A stretch of DNA of 64,000 bases from JAYZQT01 sp036136335 (lineage in GTDB: Bacteria; Pseudomonadota; Alphaproteobacteria; MPNO01; UBA830): assembly GCA_036136335.1 (NCBI GenBank), contig JAYZQT010000054.1, positions 1 through 64,000 on the forward strand, written 5' to 3'. Shown in pieces: positions 42,343 to 51,992 of the stretch. Each line of letters begins with the position of its first letter. The stretch's first letter is position 1. A model generated the notes under the pieces. That model did no database searches. It saw only the letters and a list, made by a program, of their open reading frames with translations, and was not told the DNA's origin. The translations under genes and the position numbers were made by a program.

Positions 42343-42996
42343 TCAAGCCGCCAGAACGGATTCTATCTTTTCCGTCGCAGTGTCAACATCCAGATTTTCC
42401 ACCAACGAAAATTCCGTTATGAGCCGCTCGAACGCGGCTTCATACATCTGGCGCTCACTGTATGATTGCTCTGGCTGTCCGGTGGCACGGTATAAATCCC
42501 GCACAACCTCAGCCACTGCAACTGGATCGCCACTGTTGATCTTGGCGTCGTATTCCTGCGCCCTCCTACTCCACATCGTCCGTTTTGATCTAGCGCGCCC
42601 TTTCAGCGTAGCCATTACGGACTGCATTTTATCTTTAGAACTGATTTTGCGTAGCCCGGAAGTCGATGCCTTTTCGACCGGTACCCGCAACGTCATCTTT
42701 TCTGAGGCAAACAGGATCACGAATAGCTGCAATTTGAAACCCGCTACTTCGCGTTTTTCAATCCCAGTGACTTTACCTACGCCGTGAGTCGGATAGATGA
42801 CATAATCCCCCTTAGCGAAGGCCAGTGTTTTAGCGCTTGGTTTTTTTCTAGTCTTAGCCAACACTTTCTCCGCCGATTTTGTCTCGGGTTTCTTCGCGGT
42901 CGGTTTTGTTGGACGCTTGCCTGCGGCTGAAGGTGACGGCTTTATTGCCTGTATTTTTCTTGTCTTGGGTTTTGAGGTCGTTTTAGCCTTTACCAT
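42343..42996 (-). CDS. CarD family transcriptional regulator
   Basis: CarD proteins bind RNA polymerase beta through a Tudor-like domain and adjust open-complex stability at rRNA and other promoters. The 217-residue protein has a long N-terminal tail rich in Lys, Pro and Ala (residues 1-57) and then FAKGDYVIYPTHGVGKVTGIE near 60-80 (in two parts) that opens the RNA-polymerase-interacting domain; the helical DNA-binding half includes AEVVRDLYRATGQPEQSYSE. Basic N-terminal tails are common in alphaproteobacterial CarD. Start ATG 42996; the TTG two codons earlier is possible. Its placement near fdxA is usual in alphaproteobacteria. Confidence 0.92.
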   Translation of the reverse strand: MVKAKTTSKPKTRKIQAIKPSPSAAGKRPTKPTAKKPETKSAEKVLAKTRKKPSAKTLAFAKGDYVIYPTHGVGKVTGIEKREVAGFKLQLFVILFASEKMTLRVPVEKASTSGLRKISSKDKMQSVMATLKGRARSKRTMWSRRAQEYDAKINSGDPVAVAEVVRDLYRATGQPEQSYSERQMYEAAFERLITEFSLVENLDVDTATEKIESVLAA

Positions 42997-43294
42997 TAAC
43001 AATTCTCTATTTAAACGATTTTACCGAAGGGGAAACCGTAACGCGACCCTGCCGCACAGAAACCCCGCCGCAAAAGCCGCATCACTGATGAATGGGACCC
43101 GGATTAGGCAGTATGACCTAAAAAATCTGCCCAACTAGTATCATTTAATAACATAAAATTCATATAAATAACAGAATTTTAGAGCCTAGGGTTCTTGTCC
43201 CGATCTTAGGATAGAAACAAACATTACAAAGTTGTCTTACAAGGCAACCATAACCCTAACGTCGGTTAAAAGATCAGGACGTTTGGGTCAAAGA

Positions 43295-43633
43295 TCAGGT
43301 TCCCTGACCAGGATTTTCGCTGAAATGCTCTTCAAACTTATTTTCCTTGTCACGCCAGTCATCGGCATCCGCAGGCGATTCACCCTTACGCGTAATGTTT
43401 GGCCACGTATCGGCAAATTTGCGATTTACCTCAACCCACTTGTCCGCACCGTCGTCGGTATCCGGACGGATTGCTTCAACCGGGCACTCAGGTTCGCACA
43501 CACCACAATCAATGCATTCATCGGGATGGATTACGAGCATGTTTTCACCCTCATAAAAACAATCCACCGGGCACACTTCAACACAATCCATTAATTTACA
43601 TCTGATGCATGCGTCATTGACGATGTACGTCAT
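43295..43633 (-). CDS. fdxA: ferredoxin FdxA (7Fe type)
   Basis: A 112-residue ferredoxin with CIRCKLMDCVEVCPVDCFY near residues 9-27 and CIDCGVCEPECPVEAI near 40-55, the cysteine pattern of [3Fe-4S][4Fe-4S] ferredoxins. The last 50 residues are an acidic tail. The ATG at 43633 follows GGAG six bases upstream and begins MTYIVNDACI, the standard FdxA start; an ATG at 43645 overlaps the ribosome binding site. It probably serves as a soluble electron carrier. Confidence 0.96.
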   Translation of the reverse strand: MTYIVNDACIRCKLMDCVEVCPVDCFYEGENMLVIHPDECIDCGVCEPECPVEAIRPDTDDGADKWVEVNRKFADTWPNITRKGESPADADDWRDKENKFEEHFSENPGQGT

Positions 43634-43796
43634 TCCAATCTCCATAATCTCTTCTAGGGATTTTAACCTAGCCTATTCATTCTTCTTCATAGCGAGTGCC
43701 ACGGAGGCAACCAAACCGCAAACAGCCACGGCCACGGGCAACCTAGTATTTTTTGTGACGCCGACCAACAGTTTTATGCACTCACAAGAATACACA

Positions 43797-44267
43797 CTAA
43801 ATAGGCCTCTCTAGGCGCGCGCGCGCGTGTGACCTGGCAATCGCGCTGTCACGATCATCAACATAAATTAAACCCGCGATTCGGCGCATCAGCTGAGCTT
43901 CATGGGCTTCTACCTGCGCATCCGCGTACACCACTTCCCACAGCATCTCGATCAAGTGCACGCGCTCATCATATGAAAATCCATCCTTTATTGTTCGGGT
44001 ATACCGAAGAAGTTGCACCGATTCTTCAACCTCGCGCCCGGCGGTTTCTATCAGAATTTGAGCTTCGTCATGATCTAATCCAAACTTGTTATGGCACAGC
44101 CATTCAATTCGATCCCGTTCAAGTGGGTCAAAATTCGCATCTGCGGTAGCCGCGTATATCAACAAAACCGCCGCTGCAAGATGAAATTCATCCGGTGTGG
44201 GAGGCTCTCTCACTTCACATGCATCGGTATCTTTTCCATCGAAAAGAATTTTTAATCGCTCAAACAT
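43797..44267 (-). CDS. TerB-domain protein
   Basis: A 156-residue soluble protein. Residues about 25-140 form a TerB/DjlA-N-type helical domain: FHLAAAVLLIYAATADANFDPLERDRIEW (near 27-55 in parts) repeated in weaker form by VHLIEMLWEVVYADAQVEAHEAQLMRRI (near 102-129 in parts), with acidic residues where the family may bind metal. The C-terminus SHARARLERPI is coded by a 13-nt alternating GC run. Start: ATG 44267, or GTG 44282 which adds five residues; neither has a clear ribosome binding site. Single TerB proteins of this kind are common near core genes in alphaproteobacteria; the role is not known. Confidence 0.8.
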   Translation of the reverse strand: MFERLKILFDGKDTDACEVREPPTPDEFHLAAAVLLIYAATADANFDPLERDRIEWLCHNKFGLDHDEAQILIETAGREVEESVQLLRYTRTIKDGFSYDERVHLIEMLWEVVYADAQVEAHEAQLMRRIAGLIYVDDRDSAIARSHARARLERPI

Positions 44268-44340
44268 GCGGGTGAGTATCACACTAACAAATAAGCCGCA
44301 AACCCGTGCTTAGCGCTTAATGTTAGGTTAAACTATCAAA

Positions 44341-44955
44341 ATGAGTATTTTGCCCGAAAATGCCCGTCATTTCCCAGCAACTGCGCGCAACCGCGACCCT
44401 ATCGCCTCTATTTTGAAACAACATTTGCCATTGTCAGGAACTGTACTCGAAATTGGTAGTGGATCAGGTGAACATTCGGTTTATTTTGCTGATATCTTCC
44501 CAAACTTGATTTGGCAACCCAGCGATCCAGACCCGCTGAACGTTGAGAGCATTAATGCGTGGGTAAAATCTGCTGGAGCCTCTTGTTCTAACCTGCGACC
44601 ATCCCTTTCGATAAACGCGTCAGATTTGGTATTACCAGTCGCTTCCGCCGACTTCGTGATATGTATAAATGTCATACATATTTCACCTTGGGATGCAACG
44701 AAGGGTCTGATGCGCAACGCCGCCAATCTTTTGCCAGAGAGCGGCGGTCTGTATCTATATGGGCCGTACAAGATTGATGGAGTCCATACTTCACCTTCAA
44801 ATGCATCTTTTGACTGCCATCTACGCTCTCAGAATGACGCGTGGGGCGTGCGGGATCTAGGGGATGTTGTGAGCGAAGCACATAGAAATGGTCTTTATTT
44901 AAAAGGACAGTTTAAAATGCCCGCAAATAATCTATCGATCGTATTCGAGAAATAA
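44341..44955 (+). CDS. DUF938 family SAM-dependent methyltransferase
   Basis: A 204-residue Rossmann methyltransferase-like protein. It opens with ILPENARHFPATARNRDPI, the DUF938 hallmark (Pxxxxxxxxx-ARNRxPI), followed by motif I VLEIGSGSGEHSVYFAD near 34-50, WQPSDPDP near 57, and the INVIHISPWDATKGLMR region near 102-118. The methyl acceptor is unknown. It is the only plus-strand gene between the minus-strand fdxA/TerB and S4/helicase genes, and its 3' end faces the S4 gene with a 10-nt gap. Confidence 0.9.
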   Translation: MSILPENARHFPATARNRDPIASILKQHLPLSGTVLEIGSGSGEHSVYFADIFPNLIWQPSDPDPLNVESINAWVKSAGASCSNLRPSLSINASDLVLPVASADFVICINVIHISPWDATKGLMRNAANLLPESGGLYLYGPYKIDGVHTSPSNASFDCHLRSQNDAWGVRDLGDVVSEAHRNGLYLKGQFKMPANNLSIVFEK

Positions 44956-44965
44956 CCCTCTCCAT

Positions 44966-45295
44966 TTACCGGGTGTTTTTACCACCCCAGAATGTAATTT
45001 TATTTGATGCATTTTGACCTGCAGGTGTTTCCTCCAAGACAGTGTATAGTGACTGGGCTTCGGGCGCCGGTCCCCGTCGTGTGCCTAACGCGTTAACGCG
45101 TACCACGCGAATTTCTTTAGATTTGGCAAAGGTCAATACGTTTCCAACGCGCACAATGTAGTGAGCTTTTTTCACGGAAATCCCGTTAACACGCACCTTG
45201 CCGGCCATGCAAACGCGGCTTGCTAAACTACGGCTTTTAAAAAATCGCGCGTACCAAAGCCACTTATCTAGCCGGACACCCTCTTTCCCGCTCAA
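44966..45295 (-). CDS. S4 domain RNA-binding protein (Hsp15-like)
   Basis: A 109-residue basic protein starting with the S4 fold: VRLDKWLWYARFFKSRSLAS near 7-26, CMAGKVRVNG near 29-38 and IVRVGNVLTF near 47. Hsp15 recycles stalled large ribosomal subunits by binding peptidyl-tRNA-carrying 50S; this alphaproteobacterial form is shorter. Its ATG overlaps the TGA of the upstream helicase by 4 nt, so the two are probably made together and share an RNA-related role. Confidence 0.92.
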   Translation of the reverse strand: MSGKEGVRLDKWLWYARFFKSRSLASRVCMAGKVRVNGISVKKAHYIVRVGNVLTFAKSKEIRVVRVNALGTRRGPAPEAQSLYTVLEETPAGQNASNKITFWGGKNTR

Positions 45296-47811
45296 GATAG
45301 TTTGAGTTCCTGAAGCTTTGCAAAAGGTGAATTTTTATCGATCGGTAGAGCCTTTATATGTTTACGAGTCTGCCACTTTGATTTATCGATCACATCGACT
45401 GAATGTTTCTGCCTAGGCCGCCCCACCCATTTCCATTCGCGCTCATTTTCTTTTTGAACTGTGCTATAACCCAAAGCCTCAAAAATGGGGTGAGCGTCTT
45501 GCATGGACAAACCCAACAAATTGAGCTGGGCGGCCCCAATCTCAACTTTTTCCGCCTTCGACTGCCGCCGCAGGTCGGTGGCTAAACGATCAAGAACGTC
45601 TACCCGGATTCCCCGCCCACCCAACAGGCAGAACCCGCAGGCCTCCAAATATCCCTGAGGCGTATTATCCGCCACGAGCACGGTGACAAGACCGGCGACC
45701 GGGGGAGGAGGCACCAATTTTTCCATATGAAGCGCCCAAAGTCTCGAGCGCCATTGGACGGCCTTGGGTTTTAGCGACGAAGGTATGAATAGGGATTCAA
45801 CCCCTATCCGTATACCGCATCTCCGAAGAGTATTTCGATCTTCCTTCGAAAGTTCACGAACTTCATGCTTTACCAATTGTCGGGGCAAAGACCCCAAACC
45901 CTCGATTACGCGGTACGCAATCCCGCGCGCAACACCGTTCAACGGGGCATGAAAGAGGTCCATCAGGTCTTTAAGAGCATCGTTGATCTGAGCCGCAACC
46001 CACCCCTCAAGGCGCCTGCTGATACGTTCCCGTTGTTCCGCGTTGAGGTAGTCACTGGACAAAACTTTTACCCTAGGCGATGTTAAATCGGGCCCTTTCA
46101 CCAGACGACCAATGACAGCGGAATTCCAGTGCAACCGCCCATCATTCTCAATGGAAAACGCGGTATGTGGGGCGGTAGTAAGAGCATCAATCCGGGACTT
46201 TATCTCCCCACGCAGCGCCTTGTTTGCCGCAGACATCAACACTCGGCGGCCTTCAGCGGGGGAATTTATGTCCGGTATGAACCGAAATCCTTCAAGATAG
46301 CCGACAAATTCACCACCGACTGACACATCGTCGTCGTTACCCACGGTCGCAATTATGTCATCACGCTCCTTCATCCGGGTCAGTGCCGTCACACGTCTAT
46401 CAACAAAGCGTTGGGTAAGGCTCTCGTGCAGCGCATCCGAAATTTTATTCTCTAACTGACTCGCTCGAGCCTGCCATGTTTCCGCATCCTGAAGCCAATC
46501 TTCTCGATGCGAAATATATGTCCAGGTCCGAACGTGCGCGATTCGTGCCATTAGCGTATCAATGTCACCATCGACGCGGTCGAGTTGTGCAATTTGGCCA
46601 GCGACCCAATCCACAGGCAGACAATCCCCATCTGTAAGGTTACGAAAGATACGCGACAACATGGTGGCATGAGCCTCCGCCATGGTTTTGCGAAAATCAG
46701 GGATCTGACAAATATCCCATAGCAAACGCGTAACATCCGGTGTTGACGCCCGATCGGCGACCTCCGGATCGTTCATCAAATGACCCAACGCCACCTTATC
46801 GACGGCGTCTCGAGCCCGTATCAATTCTGGACGTGGAGGAGGCTCATCGAGTGACTTTAGTAACATCCGCCCGGACCGAAAATCGAGCTGGGCGTTGCGC
46901 CAGTACACCCCGGTGAGAGGATCAAACTTGTGTTCCTCAATCGCAGCCGCAACATCTTCGTCGAAATCACCTATTTCGGACAGGGGGCCAAAGGTGCCGT
47001 CTGACATGTTTCGTCCGGCGCGACCGGCAATCTGGGCAAATTCAGGGGTTGAAAGCCGGCGATAATTGCGACCGTCGAATTTTCGGAAACTGGCAAATGC
47101 GACATGATCAATTTTCATGTTGAGGCCCATGCCAATTGCGTCGGTGGCAACTAAAAAATCTACCTCCCCCTCTTGGTACATTGAAACCTGCGCATTCCTT
47201 GTACGCGGGCTGAGTGCGCCCAGAACAACCGCAGCACCACCGCGTTGCCGCCGCATCGCCTCTGCAATTGCGTAAACTTCGTTGACTGAAAAGGTAACGA
47301 CAGCACTCCGAGGCGGGAGTCGTGTTATTTTTCTTGGGCCCCTATATGTCAAATTTGACAGGCGCGGCCGGCTAACGAACTCAGCATGGGGTATAAGGTT
47401 TTGAATGATTGGACGTATTGTCTCGGCACCAAGAAATAGTGTCTCCGCCCCACCTCGCGCCCTCAAAAGCCTATCCGTAAATGCGTGCCCTCGCTCCGCG
47501 TCAGCGCACATTTGTACTTCGTCGATAGCGAGAAAATCGAATTGACGATCCAGCGGCATTGATTCAACGGTACAAATAAAATAGTCGGCACGTGGCGGGA
47601 TGATTTTCTCTTCGCCAGTCACGAGTGCCACCCTTGCAGTGCCTTTTTCGACGACTACCCGGTCATAATTTTCTCGCGCAAGCAAACGCAAGGGAAAACC
47701 GAATACACCGGATGCATGGCCGAGCATCCGATCGATCGCGTAGTGGGTTTTTCCAGTATTGGTGGGACCCAACACGGCCCTCACAGCGGGTCGTTGATAG
47801 ACGCGGGACAT
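45292..47811 (-). CDS. SUV3-like ATP-dependent RNA helicase
   Basis: An 839-residue superfamily 2 helicase of the type related to mitochondrial SUV3. It has Walker A GPTNTGKTHYAID near 15-27, motif II IDEVQM near 96-101, the ATDAIGMGLNMKIDHVAF segment near 217-234, and motif VI QIAGRAGRNMSDGTFG near 254-269. The mid and C-terminal regions follow the SUV3 helical layout. SUV3 works with a polynucleotide phosphorylase or RNase II partner in RNA decay; whether this one does is unknown. It is a standard neighbour of the S4, fdxA and carD genes in alphaproteobacteria. The gene is divergent from htpG with 105 nt between starts. Confidence 0.92.
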   Translation of the reverse strand: MSRVYQRPAVRAVLGPTNTGKTHYAIDRMLGHASGVFGFPLRLLARENYDRVVVEKGTARVALVTGEEKIIPPRADYFICTVESMPLDRQFDFLAIDEVQMCADAERGHAFTDRLLRARGGAETLFLGAETIRPIIQNLIPHAEFVSRPRLSNLTYRGPRKITRLPPRSAVVTFSVNEVYAIAEAMRRQRGGAAVVLGALSPRTRNAQVSMYQEGEVDFLVATDAIGMGLNMKIDHVAFASFRKFDGRNYRRLSTPEFAQIAGRAGRNMSDGTFGPLSEIGDFDEDVAAAIEEHKFDPLTGVYWRNAQLDFRSGRMLLKSLDEPPPRPELIRARDAVDKVALGHLMNDPEVADRASTPDVTRLLWDICQIPDFRKTMAEAHATMLSRIFRNLTDGDCLPVDWVAGQIAQLDRVDGDIDTLMARIAHVRTWTYISHREDWLQDAETWQARASQLENKISDALHESLTQRFVDRRVTALTRMKERDDIIATVGNDDDVSVGGEFVGYLEGFRFIPDINSPAEGRRVLMSAANKALRGEIKSRIDALTTAPHTAFSIENDGRLHWNSAVIGRLVKGPDLTSPRVKVLSSDYLNAEQRERISRRLEGWVAAQINDALKDLMDLFHAPLNGVARGIAYRVIEGLGSLPRQLVKHEVRELSKEDRNTLRRCGIRIGVESLFIPSSLKPKAVQWRSRLWALHMEKLVPPPPVAGLVTVLVADNTPQGYLEACGFCLLGGRGIRVDVLDRLATDLRRQSKAEKVEIGAAQLNLLGLSMQDAHPIFEALGYSTVQKENEREWKWVGRPRQKHSVDVIDKSKWQTRKHIKALPIDKNSPFAKLQELKLS

Positions 47812-47916
47812 ACCTGCAGAATGGCGTTCTAAAAGCAGTGATGCAAGGGCTTGAAATCACGTGCCCAACATAACATATTCCGGCAAATTTAATTTAACCC
47901 AATTTGGGCATGGATC

Positions 47917-49788
47917 ATGGTAGAAGAAAAGCTGCAATTTCAAACTGAGGTTTCGCGTCTCCTCCATATTGTCGCCAACTCTCTTTACAGCCAAAAAGAA
48001 ATCTTTCTGCGAGAGCTGATATCAAATGCCTCAGACGCTTGCGATCGCCTTCGATACGAAGCCCTCACCCAGCCCGACCTCGTCGCGGATGATCCAGACT
48101 TTCGGGTTCGCATTTCGATAGACAAGAAAAAACGGGTTTTAGAGATTGCGGATAACGGGATCGGTATGAACCGGGAAGCACTGATCTCAGATCTTGGCAC
48201 TATCGCGCGGTCAGGTACATCGACATATCTAGAAACCCACAAAGAAGGTGACACGGCCGATCTGAATACAATCGGCCAATTTGGCGTTGGGTTCTATTCT
48301 GCATTCATGGTGGCAGATGAAGTAGAAGTGGTCAGCCGGCGAGCAGGCGAAGCTCCTGCTTGGCGCTGGGTGTCGGATGGCACCGGGGAGTTCGTAATCG
48401 GGGAAAGTTCCCGCGAAAGTCGTGGCACTACCATCCGCATGAAGCTCCGCAAGACTGAAAAAGAATTTCTTGAACCTACGCGACTACGCCACATCATAAA
48501 AACCTATTCCGATCATATTGCGTTGAAAATCCTGTTGGCTGGAGATGATGGCGACGAAACGATCAACGAAGCCGCCGCTATTTGGACGCGTCAGAAAAAA
48601 AATATAAGCACAGAGCAGTACACGGAGTTCTACCGCCACGTCGGTGGATTTGACGAACCGTGGATGACCCTCCACTGGAATGTCGAAGGCTCACTCGAAT
48701 ACAGAAATCTTCTGTACGTGCCATCGACAAAACCATTTGACCTTTTTGACCCTAAACGAAAGCATGGCGTCCGCCTTTATGTAAAACGGGTTTTCATCAC
48801 AGCGGAGGCAGAGGGGCTGGTGCCAGCATGGCTGCGGTTTCTACGCGGTGTCGTAGATTCAGAGGATCTACCACTAAACATCAGTCGGGAAATTTTACAG
48901 GACAATCCCATGATGGTTCGCATGCGAAAGGCTATTGTCAAACGAGTATTGAACGAGCTAGGCAAAAAAGCCGAAAAAAAGCCGGAAGAATACAAATCAT
49001 TTTGGGATAATTTTGGCTCGGTTATTAAAGAAGGACTTTACGAGGATACAGAAAATCGAGAAGCGATTCTAAAGATAGCGCGCTTCAATTCAACCGCGGA
49101 CAGCGAAAAAATCGTCAGTCTCAGTGACTATGTTGGCCGAATGAAGCAGGGGCAGGAGGCTATATATTACATCTCAGGCGAAGAACTCGAGCAAGTGCGT
49201 CAGAGCCCTCAGCTTGAGGGATTTTCTGCTAAAGGAATTGAGGTGTTGTTAGTTACTGACGCGGTTGATGATTTCTGGATACCAGTGCTCGGTGAATTCG
49301 AAAACAAGCCCTTCAAGTCTGCTACCCGCGCAGGAGCCGATTTAGAGAAAGTCCAGGTGGATGACGCAGACAAATCGAACAAAAACCCAGATGAACCTCT
49401 CGACAGAGGAAAGATTGATGCGCTTATTTCCATGTTTAAGCTCAGTTTGAACGAAGAAGTGAAAGACGTTCGTGTGTCCGAACGCCTTACCGACAGCGCA
49501 GTATGTCTTGTCTCGGACGAAGGTGACATGGACCTCCGGATCGAACGCATGCTCAAACAGCACAATCAGCTAGAACAATCTTTCAAACGAATCCTCGAAA
49601 TCAATCCCCGTCACCCGTTAGTGGCGTCACTCGCCGATTCAGTCGGCAAAAAAGGCGCCGGCACCAAGGTCGAGGACGCGGCGTGGCTTTTACTCGATCA
49701 GGCGCGGATTATTGAAGGAGAACAGGTCCCAGACCCAGTCGAATTTTCGCGACGCCTAAATAATGTCATGGCGCTAGCATTAGCCTAA
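47917..49788 (+). CDS. htpG: molecular chaperone HtpG (Hsp90)
   Basis: A 623-residue bacterial Hsp90. The GHKL ATPase domain shows FLRELISNASDACDRLRYE near 28-46, ADNGIGMNREALISDLGTIARSG near 79-101 (in two parts) and IGQFGVGFYSAFMVAD near 117-132. The middle domain has the catalytic-loop region LPLNISREILQDNP near 318-331, and the C-terminal dimerisation domain is complete. The ATG at 47917 is in frame with the family start MVEEKLQFQTEVSRLL. It ends 10 nt before the stop of folC on the other strand. Confidence 0.97.
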   Translation: MVEEKLQFQTEVSRLLHIVANSLYSQKEIFLRELISNASDACDRLRYEALTQPDLVADDPDFRVRISIDKKKRVLEIADNGIGMNREALISDLGTIARSGTSTYLETHKEGDTADLNTIGQFGVGFYSAFMVADEVEVVSRRAGEAPAWRWVSDGTGEFVIGESSRESRGTTIRMKLRKTEKEFLEPTRLRHIIKTYSDHIALKILLAGDDGDETINEAAAIWTRQKKNISTEQYTEFYRHVGGFDEPWMTLHWNVEGSLEYRNLLYVPSTKPFDLFDPKRKHGVRLYVKRVFITAEAEGLVPAWLRFLRGVVDSEDLPLNISREILQDNPMMVRMRKAIVKRVLNELGKKAEKKPEEYKSFWDNFGSVIKEGLYEDTENREAILKIARFNSTADSEKIVSLSDYVGRMKQGQEAIYYISGEELEQVRQSPQLEGFSAKGIEVLLVTDAVDDFWIPVLGEFENKPFKSATRAGADLEKVQVDDADKSNKNPDEPLDRGKIDALISMFKLSLNEEVKDVRVSERLTDSAVCLVSDEGDMDLRIERMLKQHNQLEQSFKRILEINPRHPLVASLADSVGKKGAGTKVEDAAWLLLDQARIIEGEQVPDPVEFSRRLNNVMALALA

Positions 49789-49798
49789 AAATATAGCG

Positions 49799-51097
49799 TT
49801 ACCCGCGGTTATAGGCTAACACCTCACCCGCAAGCAAAAGTGATCCGCAAATTAAAATTCTACCCTTCCGCATGGAAGCAGCATTTTTAACCGCTGCTAC
49901 CAGTGAATCCGCGGTTTCACTTTGTACCCCAAGGTCGGCGGCAACCGCGGCGATCTTTTCAGGTGGGTGACCAGTGGAAGTGCCAGGTAAATCAAGGCCA
50001 ATGACGCGGGAAGATGTGGTGGCAAGTGGCCCCAGAAAACCGGCGATGTCTTTGTTTTTTTGCATGGCACAAATTAGGACAACTGGCGCGTCGTTCCAAG
50101 CCTCGATGGCGTTTGCCAATGCCACGCCAGCCGCCGGGTTGTGTCCACCATCAACCCACAATTCGATTTCCTCTGTTAGGGGGGTCGACAACGGGCCGTT
50201 TTCAACGCGCTGCAGGCGCCCCGGCCAATTCGCTTTAGTGACACCTGAAACAAAATGCCCCAAATTAAAACGTTTTTTACTCCACTGTCGCAATGCCGCA
50301 ACAGCGGTTCCTGCATTATAGATTTGATGTGCACCGTGGAGGTTCGGTGGAGGCAAAACAAATTCACCGTCGGCGTCACGGTAAACGATCTCGCGGTTAC
50401 CAGTGCACTCAACCGACCAATCAGTTCCAAAAGTTAATAGGGGCGATCCAACCTTTGAGGCTTCGTCTTCTATTACCGCCAGTGCAGCAGGCGATTGCGC
50501 ACCAACTATGCATGGCACTTGAGATTTCAGAATTCCTGCCTTCTCGAAGGCAATTTGTTCAACGGTTTCCCCGAGAAATTGTGTGTGATCTATAGAGACG
50601 GTCGTGATAACCGTCACAGTGGGGACGTGTACAACATTGGTCGCATCGAACCGCCCACCTAAACCAGTCTCAAGCAACAATAGGTCAGCAGGGTGGCGCG
50701 AGAATGCTAAAAAGGCTGCCACTGTTGTAATTTCAAAAAACGTGATTGGTGCGCCACTATTGCTAGATTCACATTCTTGCAGAACTTCCACTAACGGAAC
50801 TTCTTCTATTGTTTTGCCATTAAGAACAATTCTCTCGTGGTATCGTATTAGATGGGGCGACGTATAGGTATGGACAGATAAGTTAGACGATTCAGCAATT
50901 GCACGCATAAACGCGATAACGGAACCCTTGCCATTAGTCCCAGCCACATGGATAACGGGCGGCATAGCCCGCTCTGGATTGCCAACCCCCAAAAGCAATC
51001 GCTCTGTTCGATCTAAACTCAAATCAATAAGTTTGGGGTGAAGCGTCGATAGACGATCGAGAACGCCGTCGCTAGCGGGAGGTGCTGACACCATCAT
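49799..51097 (-). CDS. folC: folylpolyglutamate synthase / dihydrofolate synthase
   Basis: FolC adds glutamate to dihydropteroate and to folates. The 432-residue protein has the P-loop VAGTNGKGSVIAFMR near 51-65, the family motif TSPHLIRYHERI near 79-90, LLETGLGGRFDATNV near 144-158 and the C-terminal Mur-ligase-like domain with DGGHNPAAG near 307. Start: ATG 51097 (or the next ATG at 51094) with GGAGAG upstream; this places the start 26 nt inside the end of accD, as is common for accD-folC pairs. Confidence 0.95.
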   Translation of the reverse strand: MMVSAPPASDGVLDRLSTLHPKLIDLSLDRTERLLLGVGNPERAMPPVIHVAGTNGKGSVIAFMRAIAESSNLSVHTYTSPHLIRYHERIVLNGKTIEEVPLVEVLQECESSNSGAPITFFEITTVAAFLAFSRHPADLLLLETGLGGRFDATNVVHVPTVTVITTVSIDHTQFLGETVEQIAFEKAGILKSQVPCIVGAQSPAALAVIEDEASKVGSPLLTFGTDWSVECTGNREIVYRDADGEFVLPPPNLHGAHQIYNAGTAVAALRQWSKKRFNLGHFVSGVTKANWPGRLQRVENGPLSTPLTEEIELWVDGGHNPAAGVALANAIEAWNDAPVVLICAMQKNKDIAGFLGPLATTSSRVIGLDLPGTSTGHPPEKIAAVAADLGVQSETADSLVAAVKNAASMRKGRILICGSLLLAGEVLAYNRG

Positions 51098-51992
51098 TGC
51101 CGTTACTCTCCGCGCCTCCCGGCAATACTCCAACATGTGAAAATTTTCTTACAAGAAGATCAATCAGACCGCCAAGCGTGTCACGCAATTTGTGTCGCTC
51201 AACCACCATGTCGATCATTCCATGTTGCAGGAGGTATTCGGCGCGCTGGAAACCATCAGGTAACTTTTCCCGGATGGTTTCTTCTATCACCCTAGCACCG
51301 GCAAATCCAATGATTGAGCCTGGTTCCGCGATTGCTATATCTCCCAACATGGCAAAAGAAGCGGACACCCCACCAGTCGTGGGATCAACGAGAATTACAA
51401 TATAAGGCAGTCCTGCCTCTCGAACCTGCTGGACTGCGATAGTCGTCCGCGGCATCTGCATCAACGACAGAATACCCTCTTGCATGCGGGCACCACCAGA
51501 CGATGGTATGGCTATGAATGTGGCTTCTTGCAGAATAGCGAGCCGAGCACCGGCAACAATTCCGTTACCCACGGCAATACCCATTGAGCCACCCATAAAC
51601 GCAAAATCAAAAACCGCTACAACCGCCTTGTGACCGCCAATTTTTCCATGTCCGACAATGATAGCATCTTTCCCTCCAGTATTGGCGCGACTTTCTTTTA
51701 GTCTGTCGGTATAACGTTTTTTATCACGAAACTTGAGGGGGTCCTCCACCGTATCCGGTAGTTCTATTTCGAGGTAAGACCCTCCGTCAAACAGCATTTC
51801 TAGGCGTTTTCGGGCGGGGAGACGCATATGTCGCCCACAATTTGTACAGACGTTGAGGTTGGCCTCAAGATCACGGTGAAATAGCATTTGTTCACAGGAC
51901 TGGCATTGTAGCCATAGATTTTCTGGCACATTTGATTTTGCGCCGACGAGTTTGCGGATCTTGGGTCGAACGTAGTTGTTAAGCCAATTCAC
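51072..51992 (-). CDS. accD: acetyl-CoA carboxylase carboxyltransferase subunit beta
   Basis: AccD is the biotin-binding half of the carboxyltransferase that makes malonyl-CoA. The 306-residue protein has the N-terminal zinc ribbon (CQSCEQ near 29-34 and CTNCGRH near 48-54) and the crotonase-like core with SSGGARMQEGILSLMQM near 154-170, GDIAIAEPGSIIGFAGARVIE near 207-227 (in two parts) and REKLPDGFQRAEYLL near 230-244. It overlaps trpA by 4 nt at the start and folC at the end; the linked trp-acc-fol order is conserved in alphaproteobacteria. Confidence 0.97.
   Translation of the reverse strand: MNWLNNYVRPKIRKLVGAKSNVPENLWLQCQSCEQMLFHRDLEANLNVCTNCGRHMRLPARKRLEMLFDGGSYLEIELPDTVEDPLKFRDKKRYTDRLKESRANTGGKDAIIVGHGKIGGHKAVVAVFDFAFMGGSMGIAVGNGIVAGARLAILQEATFIAIPSSGGARMQEGILSLMQMPRTTIAVQQVREAGLPYIVILVDPTTGGVSASFAMLGDIAIAEPGSIIGFAGARVIEETIREKLPDGFQRAEYLLQHGMIDMVVERHKLRDTLGGLIDLLVRKFSHVGVLPGGAESNGNDGVSTSR

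Noticed and set aside
43815..43827. Alternating GC run (13 nt) as a possible Z-DNA or phase-variation tract.
   Set aside because: It is short and codes for the Arg-Ala end of the TerB-domain protein; no sign of function beyond coding.
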